Below, in pieces: positions 16,892-25,374 of a stretch of DNA of 64,000 bases. A program made the translations under genes and the position numbers. Origin of the DNA: Planctomycetota bacterium. GTDB taxonomy: Bacteria > Planctomycetota > Planctomycetia > Gemmatales > Gemmataceae. Each line of letters starts with the position of its first letter. The first letter of the stretch is position 1. The notes beneath the pieces were generated by a model that saw only the letters and a list, made by a program, of their open reading frames with translations, had not been told where the DNA came from and made no database searches. The stretch spans positions 62,001 through 126,000 of the forward strand of contig RFZJ01000001.1 of NCBI GenBank assembly GCA_009920765.1, read 5' to 3'.

Positions 16892-18229
16892 TTATTCAAC
16901 AATTAAAACTCTCAAATCCATCACATTAGTTCCAGTAGGACCGGGTTGATAAAGTGAACCAGCGTTTTTGAAATAATGATAAGCATCATGGCGTGCAAGA
17001 AAATCAGAAGCAATCATATTTCCAGACTGCTTTAGCGTGCTGGCATCTGCAAAAGCTCCCGCAGCATCGGTAGGGCCATCTTCACCATCAGTGCCCGCTG
17101 CAAGAAAAGTAATTCCCTCGAGATTATGATCTTTTAGCGCACATAAAAAGGCGAGTGCCATCTCTTGATTTCGCCCCCCCTTACCAGGGTTTTCCCCTAA
17201 ATTAACGGTTGTTTCTCCCCCTGATAAAACACATATGGGTGGCTGGCAGGGCTGGTCATACTTAAGAACCGATCGGGCGATCGAAGCGTGAATCAATGCC
17301 AACCCAGTTGTATCCCCCTCCATGCAAGACCCTAGGTTGATGACTTGGTAACCAAGTTGGCTAGCTTGGTCGGCAGCAGCATCAAGTGCCAAAGCGTTAT
17401 TCCCTAAAACTATATTTCTAATTCCCGCTGGCAAAGCCTTGGGTGTATCCAAAATATTTCCTGCTACCCCCATTTGTAAATGCTTAAGGATGGAAGTTGG
17501 GACCTTATCCAAGAGAAGATGTTTTTCCAAAATGTTAAGCGCATCTTTAAAAGTAGTGGGATCGTTAACGGTAGGGCCAGAAGCTATTACATCGAGTTTA
17601 TCTTCAATAACATCCGACAAAATTAAAGTAACAATTTTGCCTTTTCCTTGAATAGCTTCAAGGAATACATGCGCAAGCCTGCCACCTTTGATTTGAGAAA
17701 GATGCTTGCGAACGCAGTTTAATTCATTGATGGAAGCAGAAGATGCAGAAAGTAGCGAAGTAACTTTTTGCTTGTCTTCAAGGGAAACTCCCGAACTTGG
17801 CAAAGGCATTAACGCAGACCCCCCTCCAGAAATCAGGGCAATAAGCAAATCGCCTTCTTCTGCGTTCTGGGCAAGCTGCAGCATCGATTTAGAGCCTTCG
17901 ACAGCTTTTGCGGTGGGCTGATTCATTCCCGCTGGCCTAGCTAAATTAAGCTTAATTTTTTCTAAATTTGGGTAATTTGCCTCAGGAACATTCAAAATCC
18001 CAACTGTTTTGGATAAAAATGGCTTTATTTCTTGCTCAAGACCAAGGGCCATAGATGCAGAGGCTTTGCCAGCCCCCACGACCAAAATTCTTGTAGACTC
18101 GCTTAAAACAGACTGCAAGGAAGCATCAGACCGAACAAACTGGGCAACCAAAGTTCTTGGGTCAACAGCCTTAACCCCTTTACTCCAAATAACTTCCGCT
18201 TTTTTTCTTGTTTGATTAACAGGGGTCAT
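16892..18229 (-). CDS. Glycerate 2-kinase (MOFRL/GckA-TtuD family)
   Basis: It phosphorylates D-glycerate to 2-phosphoglycerate. The N-terminal DUF4147-type domain shows ILVVGAGKASASMALGLE, VEGSKSMLQLAQNAEEGDLLIALISGGGSALMPLP and NCVRKHLSQIKGGRLA. The C-terminal MOFRL domain shows CVLSGGETTVNLGENPGKGGRNQEMALAFL and LAAGTDGEDGPTDAAGAFAD. Length 445 is typical. Enzymes of this family serve photorespiration-like salvage, tartrate or glyoxylate use, and the serine cycle of methylotrophs. The last is worth noting given the H4MPT genes in this window, but there is no direct link in sequence. Confidence 0.88.
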   Translation of the reverse strand: MTPVNQTRKKAEVIWSKGVKAVDPRTLVAQFVRSDASLQSVLSESTRILVVGAGKASASMALGLEQEIKPFLSKTVGILNVPEANYPNLEKIKLNLARPAGMNQPTAKAVEGSKSMLQLAQNAEEGDLLIALISGGGSALMPLPSSGVSLEDKQKVTSLLSASSASINELNCVRKHLSQIKGGRLAHVFLEAIQGKGKIVTLILSDVIEDKLDVIASGPTVNDPTTFKDALNILEKHLLLDKVPTSILKHLQMGVAGNILDTPKALPAGIRNIVLGNNALALDAAADQASQLGYQVINLGSCMEGDTTGLALIHASIARSVLKYDQPCQPPICVLSGGETTVNLGENPGKGGRNQEMALAFLCALKDHNLEGITFLAAGTDGEDGPTDAAGAFADASTLKQSGNMIASDFLARHDAYHYFKNAGSLYQPGPTGTNVMDLRVLIVE

Positions 18230-18500
18230 AAAAACTCCAATAGCCTATTAAGCGGGAGTGGGCCATTTTACCACTTATCTGCATTTATTTATCGAATATT
18301 CAAAGCAAACTAAAAAAGAATGAAATATTCACAATTATTTTGGAACCTTATCACGAATAAGCCGACTAATTTAATGTGATAGATTTATTTCCGGAATAAT
18401 TGTAAAAGATTCCGATTATTTATTGACAATGCAGCAATAAGATCAGAAACTTAGTTTAGCTAAAGGCTTAGAGTTTAAAACTCGTATTAAGGAGATAGTT

Positions 18501-19808
18501 ATGGATCGTCGTCATTTTATGCAGCATGTTGCGGGCGCTTCTGCTGTGATGCTCCCAAGCACCAGCTTCATGCAAAATCTGCGTGCAGCAGAAACCAACC
18601 TTAAAAAAGCTAATAAAAGCTTAATCATATTCTGGATGGGCGGTGGCCCTAGCCATATGGATCTTTGGGACCTCAAACCAGGTGCTCAAACTGGTGGCGA
18701 ATTCAAAACCATCAAAACCTCTGCTTCAGGCGTGGAAATCAGCGAAGTACTTCCTACTATCGCTTCCCAGTTCAAACATCTTGTTGCTGTTCGCTCCCTT
18801 GTTACCAATGAAGGTAGCCATGAGCGCGGCACGGTGTTAATGAATACTGGCCGTATGCCTAGCCCTGTAGTTCAGTACCCTGCTTTGGGTGCACAAGCAT
18901 CAGCGCTTCTTACCCCTAAAGATCTTCCTTTGCCTGGATTCATCGGCGTAGGTGGAACAGCTCAGCGAATTGGACCCGGCTTCTTGGGCATGATGAATGC
19001 TCCTTTCACTGTCCAGAATGCTGGTCAACCTCCTGAAAACATCAAGGCTCCAGCTTCCCTTGGTAGCGAAACCGAAACCATGGAAAGGCTTCGTCGACGC
19101 CAACGGTTGTTCTATTCTGTTGAAGATACCTTTGCAGAAAACAGCTTCCCACACATGAGGAAGCCTGAAGATCGTGAAGCTGCGGGCAGTGCTGCTCAAG
19201 CTCACACTTCAATCTACAAAAAGGCATTCGACCTTACTGTTTCCCCTTTACGAACCGTGTTCGAAGTTTCGACCGAACCCGCAAGCGTAATCGATGCATA
19301 CGGTGGTCGTATGAACCAATTTGGTATGGGTTGCCTTCTCGCCAGGAAATTGGTTGAGAAAAATGTAACCTGCGTCGAAATCGATTTGGGCGGCTGGGAT
19401 AACCATGCCAACATCTTCAACACTATCCGAACCGGAAACGGCCCTCGCCTTGATAAAGGCATGGGCAACCTAGTTAAGGAACTTGTTGAAAGAGGCAAGT
19501 GGAAAGACACCGTCGTTATGTGGATGGGTGACTTCGGTCGTACCCCCAAGATCAACCAAAACGGTGGTCGTGACCACTGGGCACGATGCTGGTCCGTTGT
19601 TATCGGCGGTGGCGCCATCAAGGGTGGCCAAGCTTATGGTTCAACCAGCTCCGATGGTATGGATATCAAAGATAAGCCTTGCACCATTGGCGATCTCTTT
19701 GCAACCGTTTACAAGGGTCTTGGACTTGATCCAACTTCCCAAGTTCGCGATAACCTTGGCCGACCTATGGCCATTGCTGATGGCAAGCCTCTCGAAGGCG
19801 TTGTTTAA
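18501..19808 (+). CDS. DUF1501 secreted protein
   Basis: The 435-residue product starts MDRRHFMQHVAGASAVMLPS, a short twin-arginine-like leader (RRHF) with a weak hydrophobic core and a possible cut after LRAAE. The DUF1501 body shows SLIIFWMGGGPSHMDLWDLKPGA, VEISEVLPTIASQFKHLVAVRS, NEGSHERGTVLM, VEIDLGGWDNHANIF and VVMWMGDFGRTPKINQNGGRDHWARCWSV, an alkaline-phosphatase-superfamily-like metal site. Function is not established for the family, which is abundant in Planctomycetes. It usually pairs with DUF1549/DUF1553 genes; here it stands alone, with GGAG before the ATG, a 271-bp AT-rich leader region and its own terminator. Confidence 0.88.
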   Translation: MDRRHFMQHVAGASAVMLPSTSFMQNLRAAETNLKKANKSLIIFWMGGGPSHMDLWDLKPGAQTGGEFKTIKTSASGVEISEVLPTIASQFKHLVAVRSLVTNEGSHERGTVLMNTGRMPSPVVQYPALGAQASALLTPKDLPLPGFIGVGGTAQRIGPGFLGMMNAPFTVQNAGQPPENIKAPASLGSETETMERLRRRQRLFYSVEDTFAENSFPHMRKPEDREAAGSAAQAHTSIYKKAFDLTVSPLRTVFEVSTEPASVIDAYGGRMNQFGMGCLLARKLVEKNVTCVEIDLGGWDNHANIFNTIRTGNGPRLDKGMGNLVKELVERGKWKDTVVMWMGDFGRTPKINQNGGRDHWARCWSVVIGGGAIKGGQAYGSTSSDGMDIKDKPCTIGDLFATVYKGLGLDPTSQVRDNLGRPMAIADGKPLEGVV

Positions 19809-19831
19809 TCGCAAACCTTTTATTATCACAA

Positions 19832-19864
19832 AGAAGAGTCCAGTTTTACTGGGCTCTTCTTTTA
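19832..19864 (+). terminator. Intrinsic terminator after the DUF1501 gene
   Basis: A 12-bp stem AGAAGAGTCCAG / CTGGGCTCTTCT (one G-T pair) with a 5-nt loop is followed by TTTT, 24 bp after the stop codon. Confidence 0.8.
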
Positions 19865-19971
19865 TTTGATATACAGATTATCCCCTTCTATTTGCCCTGC
19901 AATCGTGTAAAATATTTAAATGTCTGATAGATTTCAGATTGTAAACGACTATGGCCAAGGATTGCTGTAAA

Positions 19972-21021
19972 ATGTCGTCGATAAAGAACAAACTCGCCCA
20001 AAGCATTGCAAGCTTATTCTTCAAGCTCAAAGGTGTATACCAATTAGACCAAGAGAAAGCACACTGCTTTTGGAAATCCGAATTTCAAGGCTCACTTTTA
20101 AAACTTGTAAAAAACAACCAATCAAATGCCTTCGGTAAACTCCACGATTTTCGAAGAATTAAAAACCCCGTGGATTTTCAAAGGCTTGTCCCCTTGGACA
20201 ACCAATCTCTTTCTGAAACCACAACCAATAAATCAACAGTTGAAAACTGCCCAACTCGCACTCGCGGAATTACAAGAGTATTTGAATTGATCGCAGGTTG
20301 GCATTCTTCGCCCATCTTCAACTCTGATTGGCTAATAGCTTCCAACCTTTATAATCATTCAATCTCTTGGGCGCATTTACCTGCTTGGTTGAAACTATTA
20401 TCTGCATCACCTTCTGAATATTTCAATCCTGATTGGAGCGGGATATTTGCATCTGCAGAGTGCCTTGTCTCGGGTTCACTGGATTCATTGTTGAAACAAA
20501 GAGCGGAATCTTTTTCTAAAAGGCCTGCTTTTATCTTGGGAGAATTTGCCAGCACTGAAATTTCATCCATCAAGGCCGCAACTTTAAAAATACCTGATAA
20601 TTTTATTTTTCTTCCCATTTGGCGCGAAAATTCTGCACTCATTGCAATCCTTGACCCAAATAACAACCATATGCGATTTCTAGCAAACAACGAATTCTAC
20701 CCTGAATTACTAATCCTTGATAAAAACAGGATTCATAAAAGAGTGCCCTTTCCAAACATTGAAAAAGGAATGGAGGGAGAAATAATTTTAAGCGCATCTG
20801 GTCATGTTTGGGCAAAACCCACTGGCGTTTTTGTAAGAATTGAAAATGCAAATACATTTCACTTCAGCTTTCAAGAATGGCAAGGAAAAAGGCCCAGGCC
20901 ATTCTCTGAAAACACAACCATTAAAACCAACCAAATCCCTAAACAGTTTGTTCAACCTCATCCACAAAAAGCCGGGATTTCGGCAGCGCTTTCAAAAATC
21001 GCTTCCCATAACCCTTGGTAA
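19972..21021 (+). CDS. Unrecognised protein, possibly GH3-like
   Basis: I do not recognise this with confidence. The 349-residue product (from ATG 19972, with AGGA 10 nt upstream; an in-frame ATG 19951 lacks a ribosome site) contains NAFGKLHDFRRIKNPVDFQRLVPLDN. This resembles the N-terminal block of GH3-type acyl-adenylating enzymes (FG+.H.F..I....DF....VP). The family's usual 500+ residues and its ATP-binding TSGTT motif are not seen, so it may be a shortened or inactive relative. The last 27 codons overlap the 3' end of the convergent dinG-like gene by 83 bp, suggesting that an original stop was lost. Confidence 0.45.
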   Translation: MSSIKNKLAQSIASLFFKLKGVYQLDQEKAHCFWKSEFQGSLLKLVKNNQSNAFGKLHDFRRIKNPVDFQRLVPLDNQSLSETTTNKSTVENCPTRTRGITRVFELIAGWHSSPIFNSDWLIASNLYNHSISWAHLPAWLKLLSASPSEYFNPDWSGIFASAECLVSGSLDSLLKQRAESFSKRPAFILGEFASTEISSIKAATLKIPDNFIFLPIWRENSALIAILDPNNNHMRFLANNEFYPELLILDKNRIHKRVPFPNIEKGMEGEIILSASGHVWAKPTGVFVRIENANTFHFSFQEWQGKRPRPFSENTTIKTNQIPKQFVQPHPQKAGISAALSKIASHNPW

Positions 21022-22939
21022 GAATCCGAGGATCCAAGATAACGATAATTCCCCGATCCGTGGAAGAACGAATGAGCCTGCCAACACCTTGCTTTAACTT
21101 TAAAACCGCTTGCGGAATATGAAGGTCGTAAAATCCATTTCCCCCTTTTTGCTCAACAGCTTCGTGCCTAGCCTGAGCTAATGGAAGATCCGGAACAACA
21201 AAAGGCAATCGGGTGATGATGACATTGGAAAGCGCATCGCCCTGCACATCAACCCCTTGCCAAAAACTATCAACACCTAGAAGCACACCATTTTTCGATG
21301 CCCTAAAATCATCCAGCATACGATTTCTAGTCAAGCCCTGCCCTTGGACAAACAAAGGAAAACCTCGCTGTTTGCACCAAGATTCAAGCACCTTTCCGGT
21401 TCGCTGCAAGAACTGATAACTGGTGAAAAGTACAAAGGCACGACCTTGTGATTTTTCTAGAAACTTGCAAATCTTGGAGAGGGAAGCTTCTTCAAACTCT
21501 CGCGGTTGAGCGGCCGGATCGGGGATATTCTTAAACAGATATAGCTCCGATTGATTGTAATAATCAAAGGGGCTTTCTAAGGCAAGAACCTCAGCTTTCT
21601 CGATTCCAAGCCTTTCTTTAACCGTCTTAAAGCCTTCTTTACCACCCGTGGACAGTGTTGCACTAGTCAGGATAATTGGAATATCTTTTGAAAAAAGTCG
21701 TTCTTTAAGAATTGGGGCAACATCTACAGGTGCCCTGCAAAGATTCAACCTTAGTGCGCGCTTGCCCGCCAACTCAAGCCAGAAAACATTCCCGTTATGT
21801 TGCTGCTCTAGCCATTCCCGAACCCGCACTCCTAGATCAACGGCTTTGTCTGCCATCGATAGAAATTCAATTTTTTCCTCCTCAGGCAAATCAGCAGATT
21901 CATCTTCAAGCTTTTTTGAAAGTTCGGCAAGAACGTCAGTGATATTATTTTCGACAATATTTTTTTCAAGAACCCTAAAATGCCCGGCATCCCGCACAGT
22001 TCCAAAAGTGCGATCAGGTCCAGCACCAGAATGCGAATTCATCCAGTTTTGGATATTCAAGAAAAACAAATCGACCTCTGCCCTTGCAGAATGTAAATGT
22101 TGTTTTGCTTCTAAAAAACCATCGCCAGCAAGCAAACCTCGTTCTTTTTTTCCTGAACTGGCCAGCCGTTCAAAAAGATAATGAAAAGCCCCCTGACTGA
22201 GGTGGTCTCCCAATTGATCAATAGCCACATCTTCCACCATGTGTCCTTCATCAAAAACAACTGCACGATAATCGGGAAGCAGGCTGGAGCCTTTTCCTCG
22301 AACAGAAAGATCCGCAAAGAAAAGAGCATGGTTTACCACTAAAATATCAGCATTGGCAATTGTCCGCCTAGCCTGATAATAGTAACACCGCTGGTAATCC
22401 TTGCAACTTCTGCCCATGCAATTGCTGCTATCACTTTGCACCAGATCCCAAACCATTCCGTCTGGTTCAAAATCCATATCCGACCTGCTGCCATCCTTGG
22501 TGTCAAGCGACCACCGACTGACTTTATAGAGTTGGTCGTGAAATTCATCAGATTGAATGAGAGTGGGTGCCTTAATCTGTGCAACACGCAACCTACGCAA
22601 GCTGATATAATTTCCCCGCCCCTTGACGAGAACAACCTTTAATGGGTAGGGGATTATTTTTTGAAGGGTGGGAATATCTTTCAAAAGCAATTGTTCTTGA
22701 AGGCTGATCGTATGGGTGGAAATAACAATCGGAGTTCGTTTTTTATTAAGGGCAGAAAGAAAAACCGGAATTAAATAACCGAAACTTTTTCCAATCCCAG
22801 TTCCAGCTTCTGCAAGTAATGTGGCGCCACCTAGCAAAGCATCATCCACAGCTTTGGCCATCTGTGATTGCTGGGTTCTTGGCTCAAACCCTGAAAAATT
22901 CTGGGCAAGAACCCCCTCTTTGGAAAAGTAGTTACTCAA
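20939..22939 (-). CDS. dinG: DinG/XPD-type ATP-dependent DNA helicase
   Basis: The 666-residue superfamily 2 helicase has motif I TLLAEAGTGIGKSFGYLIP, motif Ia ISTHTISLQEQLL, a cysteine cluster SSNCMGRSCKDYQRCYYYQAR that fits the XPD/DinG 4Fe-4S domain with one more Cys nearby, VVNHALFFADL, the DEGH box AVVFDEGHMVEDVA, ILTSATLS, LLGVDSFWQGVDVQG (motif V) and motif VI KLKQGVGRLIRSSTDRG. It unwinds DNA-RNA hybrids or forked DNA in repair. The start is TTG 22939: the frame is open further upstream but offers no ATG, GTG or TTG there, and SNYFSKEGVLAQNFSGFEPRTQQ has the family's usual N-terminal length. The small gene upstream ends its coding 63 bp away. Confidence 0.9.
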   Translation of the reverse strand: MSNYFSKEGVLAQNFSGFEPRTQQSQMAKAVDDALLGGATLLAEAGTGIGKSFGYLIPVFLSALNKKRTPIVISTHTISLQEQLLLKDIPTLQKIIPYPLKVVLVKGRGNYISLRRLRVAQIKAPTLIQSDEFHDQLYKVSRWSLDTKDGSRSDMDFEPDGMVWDLVQSDSSNCMGRSCKDYQRCYYYQARRTIANADILVVNHALFFADLSVRGKGSSLLPDYRAVVFDEGHMVEDVAIDQLGDHLSQGAFHYLFERLASSGKKERGLLAGDGFLEAKQHLHSARAEVDLFFLNIQNWMNSHSGAGPDRTFGTVRDAGHFRVLEKNIVENNITDVLAELSKKLEDESADLPEEEKIEFLSMADKAVDLGVRVREWLEQQHNGNVFWLELAGKRALRLNLCRAPVDVAPILKERLFSKDIPIILTSATLSTGGKEGFKTVKERLGIEKAEVLALESPFDYYNQSELYLFKNIPDPAAQPREFEEASLSKICKFLEKSQGRAFVLFTSYQFLQRTGKVLESWCKQRGFPLFVQGQGLTRNRMLDDFRASKNGVLLGVDSFWQGVDVQGDALSNVIITRLPFVVPDLPLAQARHEAVEQKGGNGFYDLHIPQAVLKLKQGVGRLIRSSTDRGIIVILDPRILTKGYGKRFLKALPKSRLFVDEVEQTV

Positions 22940-23002
22940 GGATGCGTAATCAGAGTCAGCAAAAAGTTCAGTTTTTAGAAAAATGTCAGACCCCGAAAAT
23001 GT

Positions 23003-23347
23003 TCAAGATTGTGGGTAATCCAAAATGGCAATCCCCGAATCCGCAAGCTTCCTTAATTTTAGCCACGCCTTGGTAATCCTGGTTTCTTCTTCTGCGACAT
23101 AGGAAACATCCAAAAATTTCTTGGCAAAGGGGCCGAGTGATTTTTCCGAATTCAAAGGATCAAACCCAGGATCGACGATGTACTGGGCCCGCTCGGGATT
23201 GCATCGAATATGGCATTCTGGCTCAAGATGCAAAACTTCAGCTTCAATCTCATGAAGAAGATAACGCAAGTAAAGATCAGAATCAGTTATCTCTTCCACC
23301 GCATTACCACAAACTTTGCAAAGGTAACCTTTATCACATTTTGCCAT
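23003..23347 (-). CDS. Small hypothetical protein with N-terminal Cys pair
   Basis: The 114-residue protein starts MAKCDKGYLCKVCGNAVEEITDSDLYLRYLLHEIEAEVL. It has C4, C10 and C13 near the N-terminus and ECHIRC in the middle, which together could bind zinc. The remainder is helical with no known motif. The gene starts 3 bp after the sppA stop and lies before dinG on the same strand, so it is in the sppA operon. The Cys pattern is typical of a zinc-ribbon-like protein; I assign no role. Confidence 0.65.
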   Translation of the reverse strand: MAKCDKGYLCKVCGNAVEEITDSDLYLRYLLHEIEAEVLHLEPECHIRCNPERAQYIVDPGFDPLNSEKSLGPFAKKFLDVSYVAEEETRITKAWLKLRKLADSGIAILDYPQS

Positions 23348-23350
23348 CGA

Positions 23351-25147
23351 CTACTTCACTTTTAAGCTGTAGGGAAGCATGAGCCATAGTGGTTCGTTAC
23401 GCATTTGCAAAAAGGTATCGAGCCCTTTTAACTCGTTAAAAAGAGTAGAAACCCCAGCTATATCCAAACCTGACCTGAAGGATAATTGGGCTTTGGGCTC
23501 GAGAAAGGAATCCAAAAAACTTTTACTCTTGGGAAGAAGAAGAAGTTCGGGTTCAGTATCGGCATTTAATCCACCAAGCTTGGATGCCATCTTGATGGCA
23601 TCTTGCATGGTTCCTAATTCATCGACCAACCCGTTTTCTTTTGCTTGCCTGCCAGTCCAAACGCGACCACCCGCAAGACCTTCCAAAGTTTTGCGATCAA
23701 GTTTCTTACCTGCTTTTTCACGACCATTCAAAGCCTTGGTAATGAATTGATCATAGCAATCATCAATGAGCCTGGTCATTGCTTCCCGCTCTGATTTTGA
23801 GAAAGAATTAGTTGAGGAAAAAAGATTGGCATTTGCTCCACGGGTAATCACTTCAGATGTAATACCAAGTTTTGCATAAGTGCCACCCATGTTGATTTTC
23901 CCACCAAAAACCCCGATCGAACCAGTGATCGTGCCGGGCTCCGCATAAATCTTGGATGCCGCCATGCATATGTAGTAACCACCGCTAGCAGCAACATCAG
24001 ACATAGAAGCAATGATTGGTTTTTTACATCGCATTAATTCAGCCCAAATAAGATCACTAGCTAGAGCAGAACCACCAGGGCTATCCACCCTTAAAACAAT
24101 AGCTTTGACACTTTTGTCGTTTTCAGCCTGCTTGATCGCCTGAATCATGGTGGTGGAACCACAGGACTCAGAACCCAGCAGACTCTGCTCACTTTTTCCC
24201 GTGTTGATAGTGCCCGAAGCGTAGATAACAGCAATTTTAGGTTTAGAATTACTACTAATTTTAGGAGTGGCAAAAAGCTTTAGTAACGCAAAGGGATTGG
24301 ATAAATCAATGTCTTCCACTTTATCTTTACCGTAGTTTTGAAGCAAAGTGATATCATCAACTTTTAACTCTTTCTTAAAAGCCTCAGTAACTGCAGGAAA
24401 ATAGCCTACCAAATCAACAAGTCCCAATTCACTTGCTTTTTTTGCAGTGTAAGGGCCATTATCAATCACCTTGCGTATATCCTCTGCCGCCCATTTTTTA
24501 GAGGCACGTTCCTTCTGAATCCTTGCTACAATTGATTTTTCATAAAAGTCATCGAGCATCGATTCCATTTGCTTGCGACTGCTTTCACTCATTGTGGTGC
24601 GGGTATAGGGCTCGATGGCAGATTTAAAATCCCCGACTTTCAAAAAATCTGCCTGAGCACCAATTTTCTCGAGCATCTCCTTGTAAAAAGTTACCTCTGC
24701 CCGTAAACCAGTCAGCATCAACCAGCCAGATTCAGGCAAAATGATTTTATTACTCGATAACGCAACAAGATAATCCTTCATCTCGCCTGATTCCAAATAA
24801 GTAAAAATCTTCTTCCCTGATTTTTTGAAATTATTGAGTGCCTCCGTCAATTCGTCAATCTTCCCCCACCCGACCGAGACGCCATCAATTTCAAGGATCA
24901 AACCCTTGACATTAGCATCTGTTGAAGCTTTTTTTATCCGATCTAATTTGCTTTTTAATGTCTCCTGTATGCTGGAAAATAGCGGGTCGGCAGGGGCAAC
25001 CCCCTCCTCTAGGGATCCACTGATTCGAATATGGGCAATTGAAGCAGGCTTGGTTTTTTCTTCAGCTTTTTTATCTTGTGCAAATGTAAAATTTTGAAGG
25101 TATAAAGAACTTGCAACCGTCACAAACAATATTAAAAACGACTTCAT
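23351..25147 (-). CDS. sppA: Signal peptide peptidase SppA, two-domain 67K type
   Basis: This membrane or periplasmic serine protease (peptidase S49) degrades cleaved signal peptides. The signal peptide is MKSFLILFVTVASSLYLQNFTFA. The N-terminal S49 half has KGLILEIDGVSVGWGKIDEL and the lysine region VGDFKSAIEPYTRTTMS, which in E. coli SppA supplies the general base. The C-terminal half has KAIVLRVDSPGGSALASDLIW and the serine in PIIASMSDVAASGGYYICMAA, then GTITGSIGVFGGK. At 598 residues it is the long form. It leads a minus-strand unit with the small Cys protein and perhaps dinG. Confidence 0.92.
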   Translation of the reverse strand: MKSFLILFVTVASSLYLQNFTFAQDKKAEEKTKPASIAHIRISGSLEEGVAPADPLFSSIQETLKSKLDRIKKASTDANVKGLILEIDGVSVGWGKIDELTEALNNFKKSGKKIFTYLESGEMKDYLVALSSNKIILPESGWLMLTGLRAEVTFYKEMLEKIGAQADFLKVGDFKSAIEPYTRTTMSESSRKQMESMLDDFYEKSIVARIQKERASKKWAAEDIRKVIDNGPYTAKKASELGLVDLVGYFPAVTEAFKKELKVDDITLLQNYGKDKVEDIDLSNPFALLKLFATPKISSNSKPKIAVIYASGTINTGKSEQSLLGSESCGSTTMIQAIKQAENDKSVKAIVLRVDSPGGSALASDLIWAELMRCKKPIIASMSDVAASGGYYICMAASKIYAEPGTITGSIGVFGGKINMGGTYAKLGITSEVITRGANANLFSSTNSFSKSEREAMTRLIDDCYDQFITKALNGREKAGKKLDRKTLEGLAGGRVWTGRQAKENGLVDELGTMQDAIKMASKLGGLNADTEPELLLLPKSKSFLDSFLEPKAQLSFRSGLDIAGVSTLFNELKGLDTFLQMRNEPLWLMLPYSLKVK

Positions 25148-25374
25148 AACTTTTCTCCCTATCAGAATTATGTTCCAGCATTGAGTGCATCATAGATCAA
25201 ATGGCTATTATTTCAAACTATTTACCCTAAACACAAGGCCTTATTTAAAAGGTAAGTTATTTGGTCATTTTGCTTATCAAACCAACCTAGAATCATTTAA
25301 AATGCTCGCATATGCGTTGTTTTTCAAGGATAATAAGTTTAGGATTAAAAGATAAACCGGTGGGCAAATTGATC

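Noticed and set aside
18423-18450. TTGACA upstream of the DUF1501 gene as a promoter
   Set aside because: No -10 box occurs at 16-18 bp spacing, so the match is probably chance in AT-rich DNA.
21648-22181. Long open plus-strand frame (177 codons) inside dinG
   Set aside because: It is antisense to a well-conserved helicase, has Ser/Arg-rich composition without any motif, and lacks a ribosome site.
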